30,420 nt of DNA from a bacterium (GTDB lineage: Bacteria; Krumholzibacteriota; Krumholzibacteriia; LZORAL124-64-63), in assembly GCA_016712675.1 (NCBI GenBank), contig JADJQR010000007.1, positions 1 to 30,420 of the forward strand. The letters are read 5' to 3'. Below, in pieces: positions 1 to 8,178 of the stretch. Within the stretch, counting starts at the first letter, position 1. Each line of letters opens with the position of its first letter. Made by a program: the position numbers and the translations under genes. Below the pieces are notes generated by a model. That model saw only the letters and a list, made by a program, of their open reading frames with translations. It was not told the DNA's origin and did no database searches.

Positions 1-3000
1 GTGGACTGAGGCGATACCGCCGTTGACTCCGAAGGAGCGGGCGCCACTGGTATCGGATGGATTGAGAACGCTTCGACGCACACGCGCCTCCACCGCGGCC
101 CGCGTCCGGCGATCCCCAGGCGGCATCCGGTCCAGCCCAGCCGGCGCGGCAACTCGGCCCTGAGCACCCTGCGGCCTTCGCCGGGGTACACGAGCTCGGC
201 CATCTTCTCGGCGTCACGCGCCGCGTAGGCCGCCTCGAACGCTTCATGCGCCTTCGTTGGCAGCGCGGCGTACTCCGGCGTGATGGCCTTGACCGGCGCT
301 GCCTGCGCCGCTGGTGCCGCCCGATCCACCATCGCCTTGCGAATCCTCGCCCTGATGCCGTCTGGGCTCCCGCGTGGTGGCACGCCCACCGACTTCGCGT
401 ACTCCCGGAGCTGGGCGTGCGTCATCGCGTCCAGGTCCGGCAAAGACGCCGGGGCGGCCGAAGCCGCGCCCGGCGCTGGAGGGGGAGAGACAACGGGCGC
501 GGCCTGTGGGGCGGCGCTCGTTTGGTTCGTCAGCAGCCTTTCTTGCCGCCCTTCTTCTTGCCCTTCTTCATTGGTGGTCTCCTTGGTCTGTGGCGCGGCC
601 GACACTGCCCCCGGCCGCTGGGGTTCAACTCCAATGACGTATCCGAATCCCTCACCGTCTCGACGGACAAGCACGTCAAGTCCGCGGCTCCGGTAATCCT
701 CGGCCGCCTGTAACGCCCGTAGGTCTGATGTTGGCTCGCCACGAACCGACATCGACGCGGCAACGCGACGACCTGCGTACTCGCGTCCGATGCCGACGTT
801 CCTCAGTGCTTCCGGGGTGTCGTAGTCCTGGCCGGTCCCCAAAGGCTGCACGCTACCGGACTGCTTGGGTGACACACGCCGGAGCCTCCGCGCCCTCAAC
901 TTGGCGTCTTTGGGTCCGATCCACGGTCGTTCGTTGGAGTTCTCGATCGGCTTGCCATCTTGTGTCAACTGCGAGAGTGACCACTGATCCTTTGGGCCTC
1001 CGCGCGTGCTCGACTTGTGTTCGACCTGGTAGCGGTCGCCATACTCGTCTTCGAGAACGGCTCCATCCTGCCCAAGCAGGGCCATAGCAGCCGATTCGAG
1101 TTCGTTCTGCGCAGACTTGAACGCCTCTTCGCGTGTCTGTCCAGACTGCATGTGGTTGGTGATTCGGTCGTTCAGGTCTTCGCGTATCTGCTGTTCGGAC
1201 ATGCCGAACCAGTTGGACACCACGGCGCGTTGCGTCCTGATCCCCCTCCGCTCCAACTCCGCCCCGAACTCTTCCGGGTACGCCTTCGCCGCCTTGATGA
1301 ACTCCGCGTAGGCCGCGCCGTCGCCGCCGGGCTCGTCAACGCCCGTCTCGACCCAATGGGCCACCGAACGCATCTCCGCGTCGTCTCGCCCCCGGAAGAA
1401 CTTGGCGACCTCGCCCCGCTCTACCTCGGCGTCGGGTTGCCCCCCTCCCACATTTCCGGGCTGATCGACAGCCGCCGCCCCTTGGCCCGCCACCACACCG
1501 CCCACGCCCGGCTCCACGCCGCGTGCCGCCTCGGGCTGATCCATCGGGCCGATTCCGGGCACCCCGCCCGGCTTGGGGCCACCCAGACCGGACGCCATGA
1601 CCCCGCCTTCGTCGGAATCACCTCGACGGTCCCCTCTGCCATCTTGTCCCTCCCCGGCACGCCGGAGCATTTCAGCCTTCCACGCCTCCTCTTCTTGGAA
1701 ACGCGGGTTGTTGGTGGTCGCCTCCGCCCTTCGTCGCACCGCCCGCTCCGTCGCCTCGGCCTGCCGCACGCGGCCCTCGGTGGTGAGCGTGGTCGGGTCG
1801 GCGTCGATCAACGCCTGTTCGGCTGGGTCGATCGCCAACAGCTCGTCCAGCGTTGATCCGCCGGTTGGTGGCGTTGTGGTCTGCGCCGCACCGCCGCCGT
1901 CTCCCGCGTCGGGACCGACAATGCCGACCTGGCGGAGCAGGGCGGCCCGCTCGTCCGCGCTCATCGCCGCCACGCGGGCGTTGATCGCCGCGATGGCCTC
2001 CGGCCCGACGGCCGCGGCGTCGCTGGGGTCTGCGTTCCTGCCGCGGAGCCGGTCGATCGCAAACCGCTCCAGCGCGGAGAGCTTCGAGTAGTCCTCGACG
2101 GGCACCCCCGGCGTGCTCGGTGCCGATTGGGTGCCCTGGCTCGGTGCCGTGCCCGGGGCCTGCCTTGGCACGGTGTTTCGGCTCTGTGTGGGCGGAGCCC
2201 CTTCGCGGGTGGGGCGTGCCAAGGACATGCTTCCGAGCGTGGCGGCACCGGGCAGGAGTTCGCCGATGCCCTCCATGAGAATATCGCCGGTCTGTAGGTC
2301 TTGCCCGGACGCCGCCTGACTCAACGCCTCTCCACCAGACCCACCAGCCACTTCAATGCCAAGCCCGGCCAGAGCAGCCCCGACCTTCCTGAGCGGTGTT
2401 TTTCCGCCCGGAATGAGACTTGCAACCTTCGCCGTCGCGGCATCTGCCACGCCCACAACTCCAGCCTTGATGAGAACCCGCTTGCGTATCCGACTTCCGA
2501 TCACGGGATCGTTCATTGCACGCTGCACAGCCGCGCCGTCGCGCGGGTTGATGTTCTCCTCGATCAGCGCGTTGCCGAGCTCGTTGATCGCCTCCGCGGA
2601 TGCAGAGCCAAGCCCGACAACCCCCGGAGCCAGCGGACCAGCCAGCGGCGCTGCTACCAGGGACGCGCCGGTCGATCCAAAAGAGCGAGCGGTGACGTCA
2701 ATCGAGCCTTGCAATGCCGCGCCCGGGTCGTCCTTGAAGAGTCGCAGAACCGATCCGGCCCCCCCGGGAATGGCCGCATTGAGGGCTGCGGTTCCCTTGG
2801 ACACCGGGCTTTTGGCGCGCTCTGCGTTTCCGTATGCGAATCGGTTTGCCGCCCCCAGCGATACAGGACCACCCGCAAGGATTTCCGACACCGCCGGTAG
2901 TTCTGCCGGTTCCTCAAGCCCAGCACCAAAGGAACGCGCCGCCGACTCAGCCCAGGTCTGTGACTCGACAGGCGGAGAGTCCGGCGCGTCGAAGACCATT

Positions 3001-3338
3001 GGCGTCACCGACTCCGGATTCTCCAGAACGAACTGGCGTCGGTTCTGGAGCGCGTCGAGCTGTCTCCGCCAATCAGCGTCGGCATCGTCAGGCACGTTGC
3101 CGCGTGGCGGGTTGGCTTCGAGGGCGGCGATCTCCCTGTCGATATCTGCAACGGCCTTTGTGACCGGGGCTGGTCCAACCGGCCTTCGCCAACTCAAGGC
3201 CGGAGTCGCCGGGGCCTTTCGCCTGGCGACAATGGCGTCCACACGAGAGCCAACCCCTGACGCCGCGCCGCCGCCGCTGGCCGCATTCCGCCTGTTCACG
3301 ATCGAGTCCACCAGAGCGTTGATGCCGACCTGACTCAT
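1..3338 (-). CDS. Very large virion-associated protein, C-terminus beyond the window (internal virion / polyvalent-protein type)
   Basis: The frame is open from an ATG at 3338 to the left edge, at least 1,112 codons. The ATG overlaps the stop of the preceding gene in an ATGA junction. The first 150 residues are polar and basic. Residues roughly 150-370 are rich in Ala and Gly with hydrophobic stretches (for example GPLAPGVVGLGSASAEAINE), as in membrane-active ejection proteins. Low-complexity Gly/Pro/Asp linkers and a charged helical region follow. A SAP-like helix-extension-helix (MTHAQLREYAKSVGVPPRGS) is encoded near 330-450. Size, domain mosaic and position at the end of the structural cluster suggest an internal virion or ejection protein with a multi-domain cargo; no enzyme motif is visible. 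Near 145 the coding signal appears to jump to another frame (see findings). Function is inferred. Confidence 0.8.
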   Translation of the reverse strand, partial: MSQVGINALVDSIVNRRNAASGGGAASGVGSRVDAIVARRKAPATPALSWRRPVGPAPVTKAVADIDREIAALEANPPRGNVPDDADADWRRQLDALQNRRQFVLENPESVTPMVFDAPDSPPVESQTWAESAARSFGAGLEEPAELPAVSEILAGGPVSLGAANRFAYGNAERAKSPVSKGTAALNAAIPGGAGSVLRLFKDDPGAALQGSIDVTARSFGSTGASLVAAPLAGPLAPGVVGLGSASAEAINELGNALIEENINPRDGAAVQRAMNDPVIGSRIRKRVLIKAGVVGVADAATAKVASLIPGGKTPLRKVGAALAGLGIEVAGGSGGEALSQAASGQDLQTGDILMEGIGELLPGAATLGSMSLARPTREGAPPTQSRNTVPRQAPGTAPSQGTQSAPSTPGVPVEDYSKLSALERFAIDRLRGRNADPSDAAAVGPEAIAAINARVAAMSADERAALLRQVGIVGPDAGDGGGAAQTTTPPTGGSTLDELLAIDPAEQALIDADPTTLTTEGRVRQAEATERAVRRRAEATTNNPRFQEEEAWKAEMLRRAGEGQDGRGDRRGDSDEGGVMASGLGGPKPGGVPGIGPMDQPEAARGVEPGVGGVVAGQGAAAVDQPGNVGGGQPDAEVERGEVAKFFRGRDDAEMRSVAHWVETGVDEPGGDGAAYAEFIKAAKAYPEEFGAELERRGIRTQRAVVSNWFGMSEQQIREDLNDRITNHMQSGQTREEAFKSAQNELESAAMALLGQDGAVLEDEYGDRYQVEHKSSTRGGPKDQWSLSQLTQDGKPIENSNERPWIGPKDAKLRARRLRRVSPKQSGSVQPLGTGQDYDTPEALRNVGIGREYAGRRVAASMSVRGEPTSDLRALQAAEDYRSRGLDVLVRRDGEGFGYVIGVEPQRPGAVSAAPQTKETTNEEGQEEGRQERLLTNQTSAAPQAAPVVSPPPAPGAASAAPASLPDLDAMTHAQLREYAKSVGVPPRGSPDGIRARIRKAMVDRAAPAAQAAPVKAITPEYAALPTKAHEAFEAAYAARDAEKMAELVYPGEGRRVLRAELPRRLGWTGCRLGIAGRGPRWRRVCVEAFSIHPIPVAPAPSESTAVSPQS

Positions 3339-4837
3339 GGCTGGAACCCCTTGGCCGTCAAGGCCCGCTTGATCTCGTCGCCGCTCACCCCGGCGTCCAG
3401 CATCTTCTCGATCAGCGGATCAAGGTCGTACTGGTTGTGTGCGTTCTGGTTCTCGGACAGGAACCGATCAACCATCGCGTCTGGCCCCTCCGCCGTCCCG
3501 TCGGGGACGGCCGCGTACGCCTCGCCGAAGTCTCGCGGCGTCTCGCCTCCCGGTGCCGGATCGTTGGCGGCCGTGCCGTACGTTGCCGCCGGAAACGATG
3601 GCGACGGGCGCTGCGACGACGGCTGGGCGGGCTGCGCCGGGTTCGGCACGCCGCCCTGAGCTTCGCCACCACCAGACATCTTCGCCCGGAGCGCGTCCTC
3701 CGTGATCCACCCAACGGCACCGTCTGGCGACACGATTTGGTACGTCCCGTCGGCAGACTTTCGCCCACCGTTCACGATTGCCCACCCGTCAGGCGTGACG
3801 TGGCCATTGATGGCCGCCTGGTATGCCTCCGCCGCGAGAACCCGCCTTCTCTTGGCAGATTCGCCCTGGTCCAGCCGCCCGTTGTCGTCCTTGGTGTTGT
3901 CGTTGACCGACTCCATGTAGACCTTGAACGCCTGCACCGCCCGGTCATTCGCCATGCTTGGATTGCCCGTCGTCCGTCCCGCCCCACCCATCGGGGCGTT
4001 CATCTGGGCAATCACCGCCTGCGACTGTGAACGCTGTTCCGGCGTGGCGTTGGGGTCGTTCATCACCCGGTACGCCTGCGCGAGAGCCTTCTGCTGGGCT
4101 TCCGCGGCCTGCTGCTCGCGCCGCGCCTTCTGCTCCGGAAGCCACTGCTGCCGAAAGATCATGTCCACAACTTCGGCGGGCTTGGACGCGAGCCATTCGC
4201 GCCGGTCAACATCGACCATCGGCGGCCCGACCGAACCATCCGACTCGGCGATGGTCATCAGATCGACCTGCGCGAGCTTCGTGTTCTCACTGCGGTTGTT
4301 CATCCGCTCACGGATGCTGTCGGGCATGTCCTCGGGGTTGAGTCCGCTGACGCCATACTGGAGGGCGTCATCCCACATCCGCTCGGGAAGGGCCTTCGAT
4401 AGCCCCGCGTTCGATGCCGCCGCGATCGTCGCGGCGAGTTCCGCCTTTCGGGTCGCGTGCGCCATCCGGTCGCTCTTGTGCCGGGCCAGCAGGTCCTGCA
4501 CGCGGGGGGATGCGCGCGACGCCGCGGTAGCGTCGATGCCCGCTGTCCAGTCCTGCACCGGGTCCGCGCCTTCGGGAAGTACCGTGGGCTGTCCGGCCCT
4601 CCCCATCGCCTCAAAGACCTGACGGTCCGCGTCCTCCTGCTCCAGAAGCCGCTGGGCCTCCAGACGGCGCTGCTCCAACTCCTGCTGGAGAGCCTGCATC
4701 CGCAGCGCCTGCATGGGGCGCTGCTCCTCCATCGCCTGCCGCTGCATCGCCATCTGCTGATCGGCGCGGTAGTTGTCCCACCCGCGACCGATGCCCTGCT
4801 GGATCAACTGCCCAAAGCCGAGTCCGATCTGTGTCAT
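3335..4837 (-). CDS. Coiled-coil internal virion-like protein
   Basis: This 500-residue protein starts at an ATG preceded by CGGAGGG. It opens with a Gly-rich amphipathic segment (GLGFGQLIQQGIGRGW), followed by a long Gln/Glu/Arg-rich helix (about residues 25-75) that should form a coiled coil. A second Gln/Ala-rich helix lies near 235-265. The C-terminal third is a Pro/Ser/Gly-rich linker ending in a short helical domain (DPLIEKMLDAGVSGDEIKRA). There are no Cys residues and no signal peptide. I do not recognise a family. Helical content and position between a hydrophobic Gly/Ala protein and the giant terminal gene fit the ejection-protein cluster of podovirus-like phages. The stop overlaps the start of the giant gene, which suggests translational coupling. 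Confidence 0.8.
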   Translation of the reverse strand: MTQIGLGFGQLIQQGIGRGWDNYRADQQMAMQRQAMEEQRPMQALRMQALQQELEQRRLEAQRLLEQEDADRQVFEAMGRAGQPTVLPEGADPVQDWTAGIDATAASRASPRVQDLLARHKSDRMAHATRKAELAATIAAASNAGLSKALPERMWDDALQYGVSGLNPEDMPDSIRERMNNRSENTKLAQVDLMTIAESDGSVGPPMVDVDRREWLASKPAEVVDMIFRQQWLPEQKARREQQAAEAQQKALAQAYRVMNDPNATPEQRSQSQAVIAQMNAPMGGAGRTTGNPSMANDRAVQAFKVYMESVNDNTKDDNGRLDQGESAKRRRVLAAEAYQAAINGHVTPDGWAIVNGGRKSADGTYQIVSPDGAVGWITEDALRAKMSGGGEAQGGVPNPAQPAQPSSQRPSPSFPAATYGTAANDPAPGGETPRDFGEAYAAVPDGTAEGPDAMVDRFLSENQNAHNQYDLDPLIEKMLDAGVSGDEIKRALTAKGFQP

Positions 4838-4863
4838 ACGCCCTCCGGTAGAACGTACTCATC

Positions 4864-5391
4864 TCACTTCGGGACGACCAGCATCGTGACGACAACATCC
4901 TCGTCGCCCTCGTTGAGAATGGCGAGCCTGTCGGCGACGCCGAGTACCTTTGATCCGTTGCCCCACACGGTCGGGATGTCGCTGGTTTCGCCCACGGCGG
5001 TCGCGGCCGTCGCGTGGATGTACGCCCGCTCGGTATCCCACATCGCAACGCCCACGCACGACAGGCTCCTGTCCTTCCAGTGGTTGATCGAGCCCGTCGG
5101 GGTGAGGTCGTCGGTGGACGTCGGGGCGTTGTAGCGCAGGGCGACCTGGACGAACCCCTCGCCGCCCTCGACCTTGATTGCCATCAGGGTGAACCCCTCG
5201 GTGTCGGCCCACTCCCACGGGGTCACGCTCTCGCCAGCGGGGACGCGGACCCGGCGCAGAATCGCCCCCTCGCCGTCGGTGATGGAGGCCACTTCGCCCT
5301 TCACCGGGACCACAAGGCTCCCGAAGTCGGGGAACGCCTCGCCGTTGACGGTGAGGACGACGCTGTTGTAGACGACGATTTCCGCTGCCAT
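4864..5391 (-). CDS. Small beta-rich virion-associated hypothetical protein
   Basis: This 175-residue protein has a strong SD (GGAGGTGG) just before its ATG. It is dominated by alternating beta-strand-like segments (EIVVYNSVVLTVNGE, GFTLMAIKV) and ends in VVVTMLVVPK, with no membrane segment or coiled coil. I do not recognise a family. Its place between two internal-virion-like genes and its beta-sandwich-like pattern suggest a minor structural or decoration role. A second open frame of almost the same extent covers this DNA but encodes an Arg/Gly/His-rich shadow. The chosen frame has normal composition and the better ribosome binding site. Confidence 0.8.
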   Translation of the reverse strand: MAAEIVVYNSVVLTVNGEAFPDFGSLVVPVKGEVASITDGEGAILRRVRVPAGESVTPWEWADTEGFTLMAIKVEGGEGFVQVALRYNAPTSTDDLTPTGSINHWKDRSLSCVGVAMWDTERAYIHATAATAVGETSDIPTVWGNGSKVLGVADRLAILNEGDEDVVVTMLVVPK

Positions 5392-5403
5392 GACCCACCT
5401 CCG

Positions 5404-6645
5404 TTACGCGATCCGAGACGGCGATCCGGCCGTGCCCTGGTTCCTGAGATACAGGTTTGGGTCGTCGGCATACCCGTAGGCCCCGTAGTTGTTCTGGGCT
5501 TGGGACGATCCATTACCGAACAAACCACCCAGCCCATACCCGAGCACCGACGACCCCGCGCCTGCAAGGCTCCCGCCCAGCACGCCGAGGTACTGCCCGG
5601 ACGGGCTTGCGCCCGAGAAGAACGTCGGGGCCATCGACCCGAGCTGGCGGCTGGCGTCCGAGCCCGCAATCGCCGCCTGCTCGACGTTGAGGGCACCAAG
5701 GCGGGTGCCGCGGGCCGCGTCCTGCCCGCCGAGCATCATCGCGTTGCGGCCCGAGTCCCGGCCCGACAGGAGCCCAAGCCGGTTGCCCTGGAGGCCGGTC
5801 CTGAGCCTGATCTGCTGGTCCTCGATGCCGCCGAGCGTGTCGGCCAGTGCCCGCTGGTTCTGGGTGGCGTTCCCGCGGAGAGCCCCCGTCATGGCCGTGG
5901 AGGCGCCCAGGCCCCGCCCCATCAGCGCCGACGTCGCCATCGCGTTGTTGTTGGCCAGGGCGTCCGCCGCGTCCCTGCGGGCACGCTCGGTCTGCTGCTG
6001 GCCGAACCGCGACGCGCCCCGCTCGATGTCGCTCGCCAGCCGCCCAAGCTCGAACGTCCCGGCGTCGAACCGTGACAGGTTCTCACGCCCCTGCTGCTCG
6101 GTGCGGTCCGCCTCTTGCCGGTACTTCCCGACAAGCCCCGGCCCCAGCGCCTTGAGGGCTTCGATGTCGATGCCGGTCTTGCCCACCGACCCACCGGCGG
6201 CCGACCACAGGGCGGCCTTTTCGGCCTCGAGCGCGTCCCGCTGCTGGGGGGTGATCGACGCCCCACGGTTCCCGAGAATCCGCGACGCCACCGCGCCCGG
6301 GGACTGCCCTGACGCCGTGGTGAGGACCGGCTTCTGGAGTTCGCGTTCGATCTGCTCATACCTGGCCTGCTGTTCCGCGCTGAACGTAGGGCTCCTGGCC
6401 TCCTGCCGGATGAGCTGCTGCACCAGGGCCGGGTCGGTCTGGGCGAGCCACCGCTGGACGCCCTCTGGCCCGAGCATCGCGGCGAGCTGGCTGAGTGAGC
6501 CAAGGCCGAACGTCTTTTCGGCGTAGGCCCGCTGCTCGCGGTCCGCGTTCTGCTGTGCCTTCGCCTGCTTCGACGCGGACGAACCACCCAAAAGCCCGCC
6601 AAGAAGCGTGCTGCCAAGTCCGATGATTGCTGGTATCGCCGACAT
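5404..6645 (-). CDS. Gly/Ala-rich internal virion-like protein
   Basis: The start is the ATG at 6645 with SD GAGGAGG, giving 413 residues. An in-frame start 22 codons upstream would add an Arg-rich tail and overlap the preceding small gene, so I reject it. The N-terminus is a hydrophobic Gly-rich segment (IPAIIGLGSTLLGGLLGG, about residues 3-21), followed by a Gln/Lys/Ala helix. The middle is long helical, Gln/Arg/Ala-rich sequence. The C-terminus returns to Gly/Ser/Leu-rich hydrophobic sequence (YLGVLGGSLAGAGSSVLGYG). This architecture of hydrophobic Gly-rich ends and a helical core is common in phage proteins ejected into the envelope with the DNA; that role is inferred. Confidence 0.8.
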   Translation of the reverse strand: MSAIPAIIGLGSTLLGGLLGGSSASKQAKAQQNADREQRAYAEKTFGLGSLSQLAAMLGPEGVQRWLAQTDPALVQQLIRQEARSPTFSAEQQARYEQIERELQKPVLTTASGQSPGAVASRILGNRGASITPQQRDALEAEKAALWSAAGGSVGKTGIDIEALKALGPGLVGKYRQEADRTEQQGRENLSRFDAGTFELGRLASDIERGASRFGQQQTERARRDAADALANNNAMATSALMGRGLGASTAMTGALRGNATQNQRALADTLGGIEDQQIRLRTGLQGNRLGLLSGRDSGRNAMMLGGQDAARGTRLGALNVEQAAIAGSDASRQLGSMAPTFFSGASPSGQYLGVLGGSLAGAGSSVLGYGLGGLFGNGSSQAQNNYGAYGYADDPNLYLRNQGTAGSPSRIA

Positions 6646-6655
6646 GCGTTCCTCC

Positions 6656-6739
6656 TCAATCCCACGCGCCGACACAACTTTCGCCCGCGTCAGCCGGCGA
6701 ATCGGTGCCAATCTCGTCCATCACCTGATCCAGTTCCAT
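6656..6739 (-). CDS. 27-residue acidic microprotein
   Basis: This short frame lies in what would otherwise be a gap of about 100 bases. The ATG at 6739 is preceded at ideal spacing by AAGGAG, which overlaps the upstream stop region. The stop (TGA) is followed at once by the GAGGAGG of the next gene, so it fits exactly between its neighbours. The product is acidic (MELDQVMDEIGTDSPADAGE...) with one Cys and two late aromatic residues. I know no family. It could be a real microprotein, or a leader that couples translation of the next gene. Confidence 0.55.
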   Translation of the reverse strand: MELDQVMDEIGTDSPADAGESCVGAWD

Positions 6740-6749
6740 GCTCCACTCC

Positions 6750-7841
6750 TTACGTCGCTGGCGTCGAGAGCTCACTGTAGACGGTGGTGTAGGTATAGTT
6801 GAGATTGCGGTTTGTGGTCCCGGCTGACTTGATCTGCGAGTAGCCGAACCCGGTGGCGCGGCTTGTGCCGCTGGGGATGTTGGCCGTCGCGGTCGCCACC
6901 ACCACGTTGTCGATTGAGAACGTCGCCGACGATGCCGCCGCGTTCACGTCGATCGAGAAGTTGTGCAGGGCCGTGTCAACGGTGATCCCGCTGTCGAACG
7001 CCGTCGCCGTCTCGACGTTGTTGGCGCGCGCGACGCACTCCCACCGACCGCCGTTGGTCCCGTGGGTGTATCGCCAATACAGCCCGTCGGTTGGCTCGCC
7101 GGATTGAGAGTCCATGAACCCGAACCGGCTGGTGTAGGTGTTCGTGCCGTCGCTGAGAATGTCGAGCCCCACCGTCGTCTCGAACCGCCACGGGTTCGTG
7201 CCAAAGACACACGCGACGGTGCTGGACAGCCGCCCGGCTCGGCCATTCGTTGCCGTGCCAGTCAGGAGCGTGATGATCTGACCGACCGCCGCGCCGATGT
7301 AGTTGCTGGCGTTCTGGATCGAGGCCCCGGGCGTGCCGCTTGTGCCGTTGTTCGCCCAGCCCGCGGCGATCTCCGCGCGGTCGTGGTACAGGATGAGGCT
7401 CTTGCGCAGACCGGCCCGCGTGAGGTCAAGGGGGCGGCAGATGCGGTTGGCCGCGGCGGAGGCGTCGTAGAACGGCACCCTGTCCGTGAGCCCCTGGAGG
7501 GCGGTCTGCTCTGTCGCCCCCGCGATGTCGATGTCCGCCAGGGCGTGCTCGTGCCCGTCAAGGCTGACCGTGCCGCTCGCGTCCGGCAGCGTGATGATCT
7601 GATTCCCGGTGGCGTCGGACTGGAACACCGTGTCCGCCGGCGTCGTGCTGCGGACGATGAGTGCGCTTTGGGAGAACCGCTTGACGCCGGAAACGTCCTG
7701 GGACGCATCGAGCAGCATGACGTTCGACGACAGGAGGCCGTCGTCGAGTGTGCCGGAGGTGATGTCCGACGCGGAATGGGTGTGTACCGCCGCCGCCTTC
7801 CCGGCAAGCCGGCTCAGGATGTCGTTGGCAAACGGCTCCAT
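6750..7841 (-). CDS. Tail fibre-like protein with C-terminal lectin-like (LamG/concanavalin-type) domain
   Basis: The ATG at 7841 overlaps the stop of the preceding gene (ATGA) and has a GAGAGGAGCGGG SD; the product is 363 residues. A longer frame continues upstream but its extra 73 residues are an Arg/Gly-rich shadow. The N-terminus has the fibre-shaft motif HTHSASDITSGTLDDGLLSS, seen in many phage tail fibre proteins. The C-terminal half (about residues 170-360) shows beta strands and motifs such as FETTVGLDILSDGTN, GLYWRYTHGTNGGRWECVA and ATFSIDNVVVATATANIP, typical of LamG/concanavalin-like folds. Likely role: virion surface fibre or carbohydrate binding. The domain call is by motif memory and was not searched. 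Confidence 0.8.
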   Translation of the reverse strand: MEPFANDILSRLAGKAAAVHTHSASDITSGTLDDGLLSSNVMLLDASQDVSGVKRFSQSALIVRSTTPADTVFQSDATGNQIITLPDASGTVSLDGHEHALADIDIAGATEQTALQGLTDRVPFYDASAAANRICRPLDLTRAGLRKSLILYHDRAEIAAGWANNGTSGTPGASIQNASNYIGAAVGQIITLLTGTATNGRAGRLSSTVACVFGTNPWRFETTVGLDILSDGTNTYTSRFGFMDSQSGEPTDGLYWRYTHGTNGGRWECVARANNVETATAFDSGITVDTALHNFSIDVNAAASSATFSIDNVVVATATANIPSGTSRATGFGYSQIKSAGTTNRNLNYTYTTVYSELSTPAT

Positions 7842-8170
7842 CAGACCCGCTCCTCTCCGAAGATCGAGAACGACATATCCGCGCTGCTCGCGTAGACCCG
7901 CACCACGTCGCCGGCCGCCAGCGTGAGGCCGCGAGTCACCGTCAGGGCGTCGTTCGCGGCAATGGCGAAGCCGTACGCGAGATAGTCCTTGTTCGCCGTG
8001 GCCGCACCACCCGCCGAAACGCTCACGCGGAAAGTGCCCGCCGTTCCGGCGCGGTTGCACACGCTCAGGGATGACACCACGCAGCTCGTCGAGGCCGGGA
8101 CCGTGTACAGGACGGTCTCGCTTGTGGCCGACGGGGCGCTCTGGCCGAGAATCTTTCGTGTCGTTGCCAA
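7841..8170 (-). CDS. Small virion decoration/fibre-associated protein (MATTxKILGQSAPSA family)
   Basis: This 109-residue beta-rich protein begins ATTRKILGQSAPSA and contains LYTVPASTSCVVSSLSVCNR and FGYAIAAND-like strands, ending in SFSIFGEE. I recognise this pattern from many phage genomes, where it is a small virion-associated protein near tail or fibre genes. The start is a TTG: AGGAGG lies four bases upstream and overlaps the TAG stop of the preceding gene, and the family normally begins exactly here. The stop overlaps the start of the following fibre-like gene, so the two are probably translated together. Confidence 0.75.
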   Translation of the reverse strand: MATTRKILGQSAPSATSETVLYTVPASTSCVVSSLSVCNRAGTAGTFRVSVSAGGAATANKDYLAYGFAIAANDALTVTRGLTLAAGDVVRVYASSADMSFSIFGEERV

Positions 8171-8178
8171 GCGTCCTC

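Noticed and set aside
246-2319. Several plus- and minus-strand frames of 60-280 codons across the giant left gene
   Set aside because: All are broken by stops and have shadow-like composition, while one minus-strand frame is open across the entire 3.3 kb.
5014-6526. Long plus-strand frames over the internal-virion-like genes
   Set aside because: Compositions are Arg/Pro/Ala/Ser-biased and antisense to better-supported genes.
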